Of a stretch of 31,371 nt of DNA, positions 11,261 to 23,400 are shown one piece after another. This DNA comes from Theristus sp. LFF4_11 (lineage: Eukaryota; Nematoda; Chromadorea; Monhysterida; Xyalidae), in assembly GCA_030248135.1 (NCBI GenBank), contig JASANC010002909.1:1-31371 (forward strand). The letters are read 5' to 3'. Within the stretch, counting starts at the first letter, position 1; each line of letters starts with the position of its first letter. The notes beneath the pieces were generated by a model. That model searched no databases, was not told the origin of the DNA, and saw nothing but the letters and a program-made list of their open reading frames with translations. The position numbers and the translations under genes are program-made.

Positions 11261-13532
11261 CGTTTACCGGCCTTTTCGAGTCGCAGTCGCTCCAGCCAGT
11301 AGTGAGTTTTCAGATCTGTTTCTAGCGCTCAAAGTTCAGTTTCCGTTACATGGAATGCAATTCGGGTTGCACACCGAATGCTGCGCGCCGGTTTAAAGCT
11401 GCACCGGAACAAGGCAAACCGCTGGCACACCAGTGCACCGCGTGGTGCTGGTGGCGTGTGCTATTTGCATTCATGCGCATCACCACAGTGAATTGCGTCA
11501 CCTCACGGCGTTCACTGTTCAGACGGACTACTGTACTAACAAATGAGACAATCGTGAATTGTCCGGATTGTTCAATCAACCGTAGGAAGTTGAAATTCCC
11601 CATTCAACTGCAAAAAAACACTTTTATTACGATCAAGATACTAAACATCTAAACACAAAAGTTTTAGCACTGCAGAAGAAACTGAGATTACAAATTTTAC
11701 AATCAAACAGAGAAATACATTGTACACCAGAAACGCACAAAAGAGAACATCGGGGAAAAAACCAAATGAACTTGGCACATGAACAATGTACTCGAAAAGG
11801 AACAGATCGGCAACTGGAGAAAGGAAACATGGATCATCAAACGCGATTTCACAATAATAAAATTGCAGCATCAAAAAGTATTTTGAAATTTTCAGTTTGT
11901 TTGGCAACTGCAAACAGCAAGAAAACTCAAAACATGAAGGATTCAACCGCGATACTGTGCAAACGTGTCGAATATATTTGCTAAAATGGCGCTTTGAAAT
12001 TGATTCGCAAACGGCGAACGATAGTTTGGCACGGATTGCGAAAAGAAGAACGGGGCAGATTGAAACGATGGAAATGATCGCGAAATAAGGCAGCCTGGAA
12101 CTTGATGCGCTGGTAAACACTGCGATGCGAATAAGTACTGACCGGAGGGACACGTCTGCAAAAGAGAAGCACTAACTGAAAAGTAATAAACACGACAGTA
12201 GAAGGTTGATCAGCTAACTGGCTGTTGACTCAAAAAATAACCTGAATCACACAATCACGGCACTTCTCACGGAATCGAGCCGTCGCCATTAAATCCAATA
12301 TTCAGTTTTCAGATTCAGATCAACAAATTTTAATACAAAAAATTAATAAAATTTATCCAACTCCACCAACCGCCACAGTTGTGAACGCGTTGCCCGGATA
12401 ACAAACGTGATACTCTGTGGGGCACTGGTTGAACAAATCCAACGAGAAACGATGGTACAAGGGCACTCCAGCGCATCTGACGCCTGCAGCAGCGAATCAT
12501 AAACTGAATAATGATAAATGTTCAAACCTTTCACTTCGTTCGCTTCACAGATTACAGAGCATGTCAAAATTTGATTTTAACCAATACATTCATTGTTTTT
12601 TTTGGTGCAAACTTCTTATTTGGTGATCAAATGTTTTGATCACCGATCCCGTTTTTTCTTCTTCCGCAAGTCTTTGTTCTGCGAATTGTGAATTTTGTGT
12701 TCAAAAAGCCAAAAAATCAGGGCCATCCAAAGACAATTAAAAACTGAAACAATGGCGTGCTTTTTGAGTGAACTACCTCCGTTAACAATGTTCGCCGTGA
12801 ATCCGGGCGTGGAGCGGCCAGACGTCGCGAAGCCGTTGCCAAACGAACTGCCACCGAACGAACTGCCACCGACGGTTACTGACCCTGCAGACAAAAACAC
12901 CAGCTCAACAAGTTTGCCTTTCGAATGCACCACTGCATTCGTCTCCAAACTCATTTCCTCCGATTCCAAAACCAAAATCATTTTAGAAAATTGAAAAAAT
13001 GAAATGTCATTGAGACTAGAAACCCGCCAGATGGCTATGTTTTGACATCTAGTTCGACCCAAGCATCATGAATCAGAGATCATTTCAAAACGCGCCAGAT
13101 CGAATAGTCGTGAAATCGCTTTAAACCATGCACTTTTCATGCACTGCAAACCGGACTTTTAGTTTTGGCTGATACGTAAACAAGTGTGAAGAAGCGAATA
13201 AAACTAAAATTCTGGTGTGTCTGTGCTGTGTGCGACAGATTACGAAAAATTTATGGACACAATACCATAGGAGCTTACCGAACTGAGGTCGGGACGGAGA
13301 CGGGGCCGAGCGAGACTGCGTTTGGGTCTGCGTCGTATCGTCACATCCGACGACGCCATGCCGCAACTGGCAACTGTCCGTCAACGGATTGTAAATGGCG
13401 TCAGCAAATGGACACTGGCGTACGATTGCGTCTTGCGTCGTGGCCGACACTGACAACAACAACCAACTTTGCTGCTGCTCTTGTTCTTTGTCAATAGTCA
13501 TACATCTTTGACGCACACCGCACTACGGTTGT

Positions 13533-14095
13533 AGAGCATATGGGGGAAAAATTTTCGAATTCAGAAAATCAGCATTTTTGTTTTAACATTCTCAGGCGGC
13601 ACTTCCTAGATTTTGTTCCTGTGATTTCATTTACCCCTTTTCCAAACCGATGTCATGCCTTTCTTGCGTTTTGAGCTAAAACGCCAGTCAAAACGCCACT
13701 AGTTATCACCCCAGCTCAACTGAAAAACAGCTAACGGCTTGAAATTCGACGAATTATGATGACGACGCCACGAAACGACGCGTAACAGCAACCAAACAAA
13801 GTAGCGCTTGCAGACGGTACAGCTCGGACGCTCTGAATTCACCTGTGTAAAGTGAAATGTCACCTTGGCTGCATCGGAAATGTTACGCCAAAGCTTCGCG
13901 ACGCTGAACAACTTCATTCCAAAAGTTGTTCAAACCTGAAACCAATCGATAAAACGGTCCAAAATCCTGCTGTGGGTTTCATAAGGTAATGTCAAAGAAT
14001 TTTTTAAGCTTTCCAAAAATTTTCGAAAATAAAAAAAATCAAAATTTGTTTTTCTCACTTATTTTTTAAATTGTGGTTTCTGTTTAACAACCTTA
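13533..14095. mobile_element. Diverged H1-related element, left arm
   Basis: It shares the H1 core (the frame on the minus strand reads ERPSCTVCKRYFVW) and has one terminus, TGTTTAACAACCTTA, ending at about 14095. The opposite side abuts what looks like another H1 end in reverse (13533-13590). It is an older member of the family, located in cbdA intron 4. Confidence 0.55.
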
Positions 14096-15547
14096 CACCG
14101 ACACACTGACCACACACACCGTGTGACAGACAAACTAAATCAACTGAGATCTGAACGCAATGTTTGATCACTCAAGTGCTTCGCCTGAAGGCCTGAGGCC
14201 ATTCATTTTGAGCAGAAGATATTGAGTTTGTTGCAGTTATTCTTGCGGACAGAGAAAACTTGGCTTGATGCAATGCAAAGATACCTCTTCGAGTACTCTG
14301 CATGTAGGTGCTTATGCTTTCTCCAACCTGGTAGACTGCCAGCGCCAGAATAACCGCCTGTAGTGCCAGGTGCAGCTTGGCCCGACGTCACGTAACCCGG
14401 AAAAGCGTGGCCGCCAATTGCTGCGCCGCCTTGTGCCGAGCCCCCTGTGCTTGAAAACACAAACCTTTCGGCCCCAATACCGTGCACCACTTTTTATTTC
14501 GCTTTTCGTTTCAATATCAATCTAATGGTGGTCTCAAACAAACGCACAGGACAGGCGGGCACACCTGCATTGCATGCGAAGTTGCACGCGCCGGCGTACG
14601 TGCAAGCAAATTTAAAAGTGTACGTCTGAAAGAAAACAGTGCAGTCGGTTCTGAATGCAGTAATGTTGCACAACACGTGTCTGCTTATATTGTGCAGTTT
14701 GGTTACGAATGCACCGTCTTCAGATCGAAACGGTCTGTTCATTTGTGTGTTACTCTCTTACGAACAGAATGCACTGTCTGCAGTCAGACGGTCAGACCAG
14801 GACACGAATTCATGTCACTACCAGGTACGAATTCATGTCACTAAACACGGCAAATTAAATAAAGCAGTCATTGTATTCTCCATCAAGGCGGGATTAGTCC
14901 CACATAGGGTTGGCATGGGAAAAACAGTTTTTCGTTTTAAACCTTTTTCAGTTTTTTCCTGAAAAAATAAAAAAACCGTTTTCTTTTACCTTGAAAATTT
15001 TAAACTTCGTGGTCAAAAATCACAATTCTTCGATTTATTTATAAAATGAAAAATTATCAAAAATGACAATTTACCTCCGTGATCATATTACTACTTTTTG
15101 AAGTCAGCTGCTTTTCCTTCTTTGCTTGTTGAGGAGAGAGCAGTAGATGACATGTGATTATCATGTGATCTGTGAATATATAACCATGCTTTAGTATTGT
15201 CCAAGGAGTCAGATACCTTTCGTAAAGTCATAAATCCTTTCTTTATATTTTTGAAAAAACGGTGCAGTGAACTGTGGATATATACAGAAGACAAGGTGAC
15301 TGCTAAACTAAGTGCAGATGCAGACAACCTATGTTTTTGCATCCAAATGGGTGCATTTTGCATCTTTTTTGGCAATTTGCATCGGATTTTTCTCAAAAAG
15401 ATGCAAATTGCATCCTAGAATTTTCAGTCAAAATGCAGAAATCATAAAAATTGTTAATCAAAAATTGTATTTTGTGGTGCAACTTTTTTAAAAGCGAAAT
15501 TGATTTGATTTAAAACCAAAAACATAGCAAATTGGGTCGGTTGTATG

Positions 15548-16910
15548 TAGGGTTGGTAAAAAAACGGTTTTTTATATTGCCAGGAAAAAACCGGTTTCTT
15601 TTCCGTTTTAAAACCGTTAATGCTTCCCAGCTCCTAAACTTTCCAGAACTTGGCATCTTGAACTCAAAATAGGAAATACATCAAAATTAGTGATTTTGAG
15701 CAGCGTAAAATGCTGTTTTCTGGCATACAACCGACCAAATTTGCTATTTTTGCCACCCAATGCTACCCAATTTTTTGTTTCAAATCAAACCAATTTCGCT
15801 TTTATTGGTTTCCAGGGCAGCACGTTCAATAAATTGAAAACAAAGATTGGCCAGTGACCGTGTAGGTGTGGGGAGCGGGGAGGGACGGTTGCAAGAAGAC
15901 CGGATAGCTGACCCCGATTAGGGGGCGAGATTTGCAGAACTGCATAGTGAAACCGGTAGCGGATTGCGTTCGAAAAATAACATTTCATCAGCGGGGGGTA
16001 CAATTCCGGCCCGCTAATTCCGGCCTGAAGAATTCCGGCCCGCTCATTCCGGCCCGAAGAATTCCGGCCCGAAGAATTCCGGCCCGGAGAATTCCGGCCC
16101 GGAGAATTTTCGCCAGCACGAACAATATTAAACCAAACGAAGTGATTTTGGTAATGAAATAAGAAAATAAAAATATCGATGTTCACATGTTACAGTGTAT
16201 TTTCAATGATGTTCGTCCTGTTTGCTTTTTTGGAAAATGAAACCTTTTGGAAAAAAGAAACTACAACTAAATTTTTAAATTTTTTATCATGAACAGGATT
16301 TGTGACCCTTTTACCTTATCAAAAAGGCTTGGCTTAGGATTAGGAACCTACAACAAGTCACTGCAAGCAAGTTCTAAACAAAAATAAAAAATCACAAGAA
16401 TTTATTTACCAAAAATCACTTCGTGTGGTTTAATAGTATTGTTCTTGCTGGCGAAAATTCTCCGGGCCGGAATTCTCCGGGCCGGAATTCTTCGGGCCGG
16501 AATTCTTCGGGCCGGAATGAGCGGGCCGGAATTCTACGGGCCGGAATTTCGCGGGCCGGAATAGTACACGAGCCTTTCATCAGTTACCGTTTGCAAATCG
16601 ACAACATCGTCAGTCAGTCTGCATATGCACTTAGTTTAGCAGTCACCTTGTCTTCATCGTATTTCACTTGACCCTTGCCACAAAAGCTTCTGCAAAATGA
16701 TGCTTCACCAGTTCAGTTCGACACAGTTCACTGCACCGTTTTTTCAAAAATATAATTTTACATTTTATAAATCAAACGAAGAATTGTGATTTTTGACCAC
16801 GAAGTTTGAAAATTTTTAAAGTAAAAAACCGGTTCTTTTTTTCAAAAAAAAACTGGAAAAAACCGGTTTTAAAACGGAAAAGAAACCGTTTTTTTCCTGT
16901 GCCAACCCTA
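15548..16910. mobile_element. H3 inner: hAT-like element nested in H3 outer, left arm
   Basis: The ends are TAGGGTTGGTAAAA and TGTGCCAACCCTA, with the exact 8-bp repeat GTTGTATG on both sides (15540-15547 and 16911-16918). It is in the opposite orientation to its host copy, so the four ends form interleaved inverted repeats. It in turn contains a Mutator-like element. Confidence 0.75.
15992..16574. mobile_element. M2: Mutator-like miniature element with arrayed ends, left arm
   Basis: It is flanked by the exact 9-bp repeat TTTCATCAG (15983-15991 and 16575-16583). Each end is a tandem array of about 15-bp units (ATTCCGGCCCGAAGA and variants), in opposite orientations, followed inward by TTTTCGCCAGCA and its complement. 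A 9-bp duplication is the Mutator/MULE hallmark. It sits inside H3 inner. Confidence 0.7.
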
Positions 16911-17943
16911 GTTGTATGCCCAAAACAGCGTAAAACTCAAAACCACTATTTTGATGTATTTCCAATTTTGAGCTCAAGGTGCCAAGTTCTCAAAAGTTTA
17001 GGAACCAGGAAAAATTCGGTTTCATTCGGTTTTAAAACGGAGAAGAACCCGGTTTTTTAAAGAAACCGTTTTTTTCCTGGCAATGAAAAAACGGTTTTTT
17101 ACCAACGCTAGTGCTACACCAGCTGTTTTTCAAGAACGCTTGCTTAGATAATTCCCAATTGTGATTCCCAAAGGAGAAAGAATCAACAGAATAGCACGAA
17201 GAGAAACCTGGTAAAAAAACACGTCAAATTTGGCACACAATTAATTGGGTATTTGAACAACTTTTTTATTCAATTTCGAGCGTTCCTTACGCCCTGAAAA
17301 AGCTGCCGTGTTTACTCGACGCTCGGTATAAAACACAAAAAAAACGGCTCGATGAAACCGACCAGTGCCACCGCCAATTGCGGCGCCACCAATGGCATCG
17401 CCACCACGGCTACCCTGTGAAACGCCACCCGCAGAGAATCCGCCCGGCGCAAAATTGCCTGCAAAATCAACTTGCGCCGCTTTAACTTTGCAAAATAGGA
17501 TTAGGAGGAATATGAAATAATGGGGCGTCGGTTTAAACTGGAGGCTTGTTAGATAGCACCACAGAAAAAAATTGCATCATGCACTGACAGACTGACTACA
17601 TTTTTTAATATGCAGTGCAGAATGCAGTGCATGATCAATTTTTTTCTGCGTGGTGTAAAAATAGTTCGATGCGATGTCACGTGCAGTCATCAGACAAGAA
17701 CTCTTCATTAAGAACGGGATCATATCATTACCGGCGTCTGCGATCAATCTGTCATAATTGCCTAGGACCGACTGAGAAAACGACGGCGGCGGTGACGGAC
17801 ACTCGAAATAAAAGGGTGAGCAACGTTCAATGGGATTTTGATGATTACCAGGCCGGCTGACGCAGAAGCCGCGAGTAAGCACTTGAAGCTCCTGTGCGTA
17901 CATACGGAAAACATTGGCGCATTTATAACAAAAAACGTTCTTT

Positions 17944-18767
17944 GGTTGTAAACAAAAATGAATTTTTTTAAAAGTGATTAAAATCGATTTTTTTAAATTC
18001 GAAAATTTCTTAATTGCTCTGAAAACGAAACTACAAAGCTAAACCGGGCTGAGCTGTCCGATCCATGTTTCACTTCAACAAGCTGTCAATCGGCACTTTA
18101 TTTGTTAAAAAGGCTTCCGGGATTGATTGTTTGAATTAGAACCTACAACGACTTTGGATTAGATTGCGGATTAGAACTACAACGCTTCATTGAAACCGAA
18201 CTAAAAACAACAAAACGACTGTAAACTTGGCTTTGGTTTAGTATTAAAACCTCTGAAAACTAATTTTGGCAAATTTTTCGAAAGTTCAACAAATTTTTTG
18301 ATTATACTCGTAAAACCTTTTAAGTGATTGGGCCGTTTTACCGACTGATTTTAGGCACGACCTCATAGTTTTGAGCGTCCAAAGTTTGGTCTACCATTTC
18401 CGATGCGATAAGGTGACGTTCGCCTCGCAAGCGTAATTTGCTGGTGCTCCGTTTGAAGCGCCGTTGTCTGGTTCTTGCTCTGTCTTCGTGACACCATCAG
18501 AAGAATTGATCGAATTTCAAGGCGGTATGTTGTTTACTTTAGCATTAGCTTAGCTGGGGACAATTAGTGACTTTTGGAGGTCAAAACACAAGAAGAGCTG
18601 TACGGTTTGGAAAAGGGGTAATTGAGTCACCAAAACAAATCGTAAAGTTCCATATTTGGGAGCGCTTGCATATCTATGTGGTTCTCGTTGATTTAGCACT
18701 TTACTTTTGATTTAAAAAAAATTAAAAAAAAACAAAAATGACGATTTTTGTTTTTTTGAAAACCCTA
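17944..18767. mobile_element. H1: mirror copy in the left arm, decayed
   Basis: This is the same insertion as 22667-23638, inherited with the arm. Its target duplication is still visible as GTTCTTT (17937-17943) and GTTCTTTC (18768-18775). It is 148 bases shorter than the right copy, and one terminus has lost the TAGGG start. Confidence 0.75.
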
Positions 18768-18915
18768 GTTCTTTCTTTTGGTGATCAGTGAAAACAAATA
18801 TTACAGCGGGGCAGGCAGGTTTTTTAGTAAACAGTAACCTGCACGTGCCGCGCCCTAACCCTAGCAGTACCGAAGACGTGGGGGTGGGGCCGTGGGGGGG
18901 GGCCGGGGTACGTAC

Positions 18916-19639
18916 TAGAGATGTAAGGGGCAAAAAAAATTTTTTTTAATTTTTTAAAAAAAAAAGTTAAAAAAATGAGCATTTTTTTTATTTTTTTTAT
19001 TAAAAATTTTTGAAATTTTTTTTTATGTGCCCTGAAAATGCCGTTTTTGGCATAATTTTTCGAAAGTTCAACAAAATTTTCTTTGACTTTACTTTGTACT
19101 TAGTCTTCAACGCTGCAGGTGGTATTCTGGATTGATTTATCGACTGTTTTCAGCTTGGTGAGTGATGATCGACTCGCCCATTGAAGTACTTGAGCGTGCA
19201 AAGGCTAGTTCAACAAATTCGATGTCGCTAAGGTGAGATAGAAGCAGAGAACTCACATTTACGCATCGTTTTTCAGGATCTCGAAGGTGGAAATTGCACT
19301 GTCTGCCACTGCAAGCGTAACTTCGTTGGTTGCTCGTTGCTGTTTCGCCTCGTGTCGTCATGATCACACCGGTTTGTTGTTGAACTTGTTTCCGTGTTAT
19401 TTGAGGTGAATTGAGAGGCAAAACACGAGTCGTGATGTCGTCGGTGGAAAATGGGTCGCCGAAACCAAGTCTGAAATTTTCACCCTCCTCCCATACTGAG
19501 TGGGGTCATATGGTAAGTCGGTGGCTCCTCAGATGGTGATATTCGGACTCCCGTGAAAATTCTGAACAACTTTCATTTAAAAAAAAAATTTAAAAAAAAA
19601 AATTTAAAAAAATAGAAAATTTTTTTCTTGACATCTCTA
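18916..19639. mobile_element. H2: hAT-like element, left arm
   Basis: The termini are TAGAGATGTAAG and CTTGACATCTCTA, flanked by the exact 8-bp repeat GTACGTAC (18908-18915 and 19640-19647). The interior is distantly related to H1 (CTVCHCKRNF text) and contains an apparent intron, AAG|GTGAGA to TTTTTCAG, just before the Cys-x2-Cys text; H1 lacks it. Confidence 0.75.
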
Positions 19640-20084
19640 GTACGTACACCCCTAGAGCATAGACACTGCCCCCCTTCCAGCCCCCCCCCCCCCAAAAAAA
19701 TTTCGCATCTATCTCTATCAGAGGTTTTTCGGCTCAGCTATTATTATAAAAAAAATTTCTCAGCCACCTATCTATCTTAAAATTTTTGTCTTCGAAGACA
19801 TAAAATGAGTCAATTCTTGACCAAAATTGACTATTTTTGCTCGTAATTCTTGAAAATTTCGCTAATTTTAGGTAAAATACGCGTTTATCTTGATTTTTAG
19901 TGTATTTTTAGCATTATTTTTGTTTTTATAGTTTTTAGCGTTTTAGCTATTATTACAAGTTTCAAATTTGACCCGGGGGGGGGGGGGCCTAACCCCAGTC
20001 TAGTCTATTAATCAGGTCATTAACGAGCTCAAGAATCAATTGCCGAATAGGGTTGTCAAAATAACAAAAATCGTTATTTTTGTA

Positions 20085-20380
20085 TGATGCATTGGCATTC
20101 CCAAAAAAGAAGCCAAGTTACCGAGGCTGAGATGCTTCGCTACTTTACTATTGAAAACTAAACTACATTTTAGTGATTGTATTCGTGTGCGTGGTTCATT
20201 CGTCCTCAAGTTTACTCACTCATTCGTATTGGTGGTTTTGTTTTTTTTACAGTGAGCTGGTGGTTTTGTTTTTAGTGAGTTTTTTGTATTCGCTGCTATC
20301 GGTGTTCGCGTTTTTTGTTATCTTTTTCACATATTTTAAACATTAAAAAATTAGCAATAACTTTAACTATCGAAAAAACT
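20085..20380 (+). promoter_or_regulatory. Presumed cbdA promoter and 5' leader
   Basis: AT-rich and unique to the spacer. It includes a twofold repeat of GGTGGTTTTGTTTTT with AGTGAG (20230-20280) and an ATATTTTAAA stretch near 20330, about 50 bases before the ATG. No experimentally anchored element can be named. Confidence 0.3.
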
Positions 20381-20464
20381 ATGAACACGAGAGTGAACAC
20401 GGCTGTAGCTCTGCTGGCGCTGGTTGTCTGTTTACACGCTTTGCTCGCTGGCGGAGTGTGGCAG
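20381..20464 (+). CDS. cbdA exon 1: signal peptide, located in the spacer
   Basis: ATG opens 28 codons with a basic start (two Arg/Asn-rich steps), a Leu/Val/Ala core and a small-residue end (LLAGG), followed by CAG|GTTTGC, a phase-0 donor. cbdB exon 1 has the same layout and phase and ends in a Trp-containing stretch (VPW there, GVWQ here). The next exon (23704) starts phase 0 with ELQVLARGFC, which aligns with DLQALATHAVDFC in cbdB exon 2. Intron 1 would be 3.2 kb because of transposons. Confidence 0.65.
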
Positions 20465-23400
20465 GTTTGCTGTTTTATTGGTTAGAAAAACCAAACAATG
20501 TTTTCCTCTTGTGTTTTTTTTTGGCGATTGCTCGTTTTTTGGTTTGGCTGGATCGACTCAGGGCTAGGGTTGTTAAACAAAAAATGCCGATTTTTTCAAT
20601 TCGAAAAATTTCTCCTCTAATTTGTTCTGAAAACCTAAATTTTGGCACAATTTTTTGAAAGTTCAACAAAAATTTACTTTGATATTAACTTGTAAAACCG
20701 TAAGCGGTCGATTTGACCGTTTTACCGACTGATGTTAGGCTTTGACAACATCTGCGATGAAGTATTTTGGGGTAAATTGGTAAACTGGGCTCGGGGCAGT
20801 ATTGCCCGTTTCCGCCGGAGTTTGGTACTTCAGGGTTTCTGGAACCGGCGCGCGAACAAAAAAAGTTTTTGAGCGTCCGAAAGCTTGGCTTACCATTTCC
20901 GATGCAGATAAGGTGACGATTCGCCTCGAAGAGCGTCCGAGCTGCTCCGTTTGCAAGCGCTACGTTGTCTGGTTGCTGCTTCGTGTCGTGTCGTCGTGAC
21001 ATCAGAAGAATTGATCGAATTTCAAGCCGGTGTGTTTGTCTTCACTTTAGCTGGGGACAATTAGTGACGTTTTGGGGGTCAAAACACAAGAAGAGGCGTG
21101 GTAACGGTTTGGAAAAAGGGTAATTGAGGTCACCAAAACAAAATCTGCAAAGTTCCGCCATACGGGAGTCATTCCGGAGGCGCTTGCATATAATATGTGG
21201 TTCTTCGAACTCCCTGATTGATTTAGCACAACTTTGATTTTTGAAATTTTTAAAACAAATTAAAAAACAACAAAAATGAGGGGCGCTATCCTATTTTAGG
21301 GTAGCTTTCAAAAAATAAAGTAGCAAAGAAAAAATAAGGTTGGGGGGGCGATATAGATGGGCAAATTTTCCAGATAGATAGCTGGAAAATTTTGGGGGGG
21401 GCATGTGACTGGGGGGGGGCGGTCAAAATTTTGAAACTTGTTAGATAGATAGCTAAAACGCTAAAAAGCTATAAAAACAGCAAAATAATGCTAAAAATAC
21501 ACTAAAAATCAAGTATAAACGCGTATTTTACCTAAAATTAGCGAAATTTTCAAGAATTACGAGCAAAAATAGTCAATTTTGGTCAAAAATTGACTCATTT
21601 TATGTCTTCGAAGACAAAAATTTTAAGATAGATAGGTGGCTGAGAAATTTTTTTTTTATAGATAATAGCTGAGCCGAAAAAACCTCTGATAGAGATAGAT
21701 GCGAAATTTTTTTGGGGGGGGGGGCTGGAAGGGGGGCAGTGGTCTATGCTCTAAGTGGTGTACGTACTAGAGATGTCAAGAAAAAAAAATTTTCTATTTT
21801 TTTTTAAATTTTTTTTTTAAATTTTTTTTTTTAAATGAAAGTTGTTCAGAATTTTTCAGGGAGTCCGAATATCACCATCTGAGGAGCCACCGACTTACCA
21901 TATGACCCCCACTCATATGGGAGGAGGGTGAAAATTTCAGACTTGGTTTCGGCGACCCCATTTTCCCACCGACGACATCACGTCTCGTGTTTTGCCTCTC
22001 AATTCACCTCAAATAACACGGAAACAAGTTCAACAACAAACCGGTGTGATCATGACGACACGAGGCGAAACAGCAACGAGCAACCAACGAAGTTACGCTT
22101 GCAGTGGCAGACAGTGCAATTTCCACCTTTCGAGATCCTGAAAAACGATGCGTAAATGTGAGTTCTCTGCTTCTATCTCACCTTAGCGACATCGGAATTT
22201 GTTGAACTAGCCTTTGCGACGCTCAAGTACTTCAATGGGCGAGTCGATCATCACTCACCAAGGCTGAAAACAGTCGATAAATCAATCCAGAATACCACCT
22301 GCAGCGTTGAAGACTAAGTGACAAAGTAAAGTCAAAGAAAATTTTTGTTGAACTTTCGAAAAATTATGCCAAAAACGGCATTTTCAGGGCACATTAAAGA
22401 AAAAATTTCAAAAATTTTTAATAAAAAAAATAATAAAAAAATGCTCATTTTTTTTACTTTTTTTTTTAAAAAATTAAAAAAAAATTTTTTTTTGACCCTT
22501 ACATCTCTAGTACGTACCCCGGCCCCCCCCCACGGCCCCACCCCCACGTCTTCGGTACTGCTAGGGTTAGGGCGCCGGTGCACGTGCAGGTTACTGTTTT
22601 TACTAAAAAAACCTGCCTGCCCCGCTGTAATATTTGTTTTCACTGATTCACTCAAAAAGAAAGAACTAGGGTTGTTAAAAAACAAAAATCGTCATTTTTG
22701 TTTTTTTTTAATTTTTTTTTTAAATCTCAAAAGTCAAAGTTGTGCTAAATCAATCAGGGAGTCCGAAGAACCACATATGATATGCAAGCGCCTCCCGAAT
22801 GACTCCCGTATGGCGGAACTTTGCAGATTTTGTTTTGGTGACCTCAATTACCCCTTTTCCAAACCGTTACCATGCCTCTTCTTGTGTTTTGACCTCCAAA
22901 ACGTCACTAATTGTCCCCAGCTAAGCTAATGCTAAAGTGAAGACAAACATACCGCCTTGAAATTCGATCAATTCTTCTGATGGTGTCGCGACGACACGAC
23001 ACGAAGCAGCAAGCAACCAGACAACGTAGCGCTTGCAAACGGAGCAGCCAGCACAATTGGACGCTCTGCGAGGCGAATCGTCACCTTATCTGCATCGGAA
23101 ATGGTAGGCCAAGCTTTGGGACGCTCAAAAACTTCATCGCAGATGTTGTCGTAGCCTAAAATCAGTCGGTAAAACGGCCCAAAATCGACTGCTAAAGGTT
23201 TTACGAGGTATAATCAAAGAAAATTTTTGTTGAACTTTCGAAAAATTTTGCCAAAATTGAGGTTTTCAGAGGCTTTGCCTACATTACTAAACCAAAGCCA
23301 AGTTTACAGTCTGTTTTGTTGTTTTAGTTCGGTTTCAATGAAGTCGTTGTAGGTTCCTAATCCTAAGCCCAATCCTAATCCTAATGAAGTCGTTGTAGGT

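Larger units (their letters stand above)
14905..17110. mobile_element. H3 outer: hAT-like element, left arm
   Basis: The ends are TAGGGTTGGCATGGG and TTTTTACCAACGCTA. The flanks GTCCCACA and GTGCTACA agree at 6 of 8 positions, as expected of an old 8-bp duplication. It is split by a second member of the same family (15548-16910). It lies in cbdA intron 3. Confidence 0.65.
11943..17891 (-). pseudogene. cbdA, left-arm copy lacking the signal-peptide exon
   Basis: Exons mirror the right copy on the minus strand: 17732-17891, 17363-17458, 14328-14444, 13279-13449, 12777-12884, 12371-12483, 11943-12155. All splice sites I checked (donors near 17731, 14327, 13278, 12776, 12370; acceptors before 17891, 13449, 12884, 12483) are kept, and no exon has a stop in frame. 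The first exon is missing because the inverted duplication ends inside intron 1, so no promoter or signal peptide precedes exon 2; an in-frame ATG just upstream would start without a signal peptide. It is either a new pseudogene, a source of antisense or fusion transcripts, or a donor for gene conversion. Transcription from some other upstream exon cannot be excluded. Confidence 0.7.
10237..19973 (+). repeat. Left arm of giant inverted duplication
   Basis: This stretch is the reverse complement of the right arm. In the outer part, paired positions add up to 41607-41609 from 10237 to about 13500, so there are almost no indels over more than 3 kb. The sum falls to 41599 by 14200 and to 41394 at the inner end, meaning this arm is about 214 bases shorter, mostly within 17900-19700. 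The outer limit at 10237 is only the mate of the window end, so the true arm may reach further left. It carries a 5'-truncated cbdA and a complete cbdB, both on the minus strand. Confidence 0.95.
19974..21420. other. Unpaired spacer at the palindrome centre
   Basis: These 1447 bases have no inverted mate. They hold a solo hAT-like end (20048 on), an AT-rich stretch that should be the cbdA promoter and 5' leader, the cbdA signal-peptide exon (20381-20464), the start of intron 1, a truncated H1 element (20565-21278), and a G-tract stretch with a small hairpin near 21361-21396 (AAATTTTCCAG and its complement around ATAGATAG). The duplication breakpoint therefore falls inside cbdA intron 1. Confidence 0.85.

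Noticed and set aside
12695..12994. 99-codon open frame opposite cbdA exon 6 (also at 28614-28913)
   Set aside because: It is the antisense of the Gly/Ser exon; the exon has splice sites and phase agreement, this frame has neither.
15091..15396. Open frame on the minus strand (and 26236-26508 plus) of 90-101 codons
   Set aside because: It lies in the H3 outer element; the residues match no transposase motif I can name, so it is not called as a gene.
15998..16110. Regularly spaced short repeats that could suggest a CRISPR array
   Set aside because: Units are contiguous with no unique spacers, and form the ends of a transposon in eukaryotic DNA.
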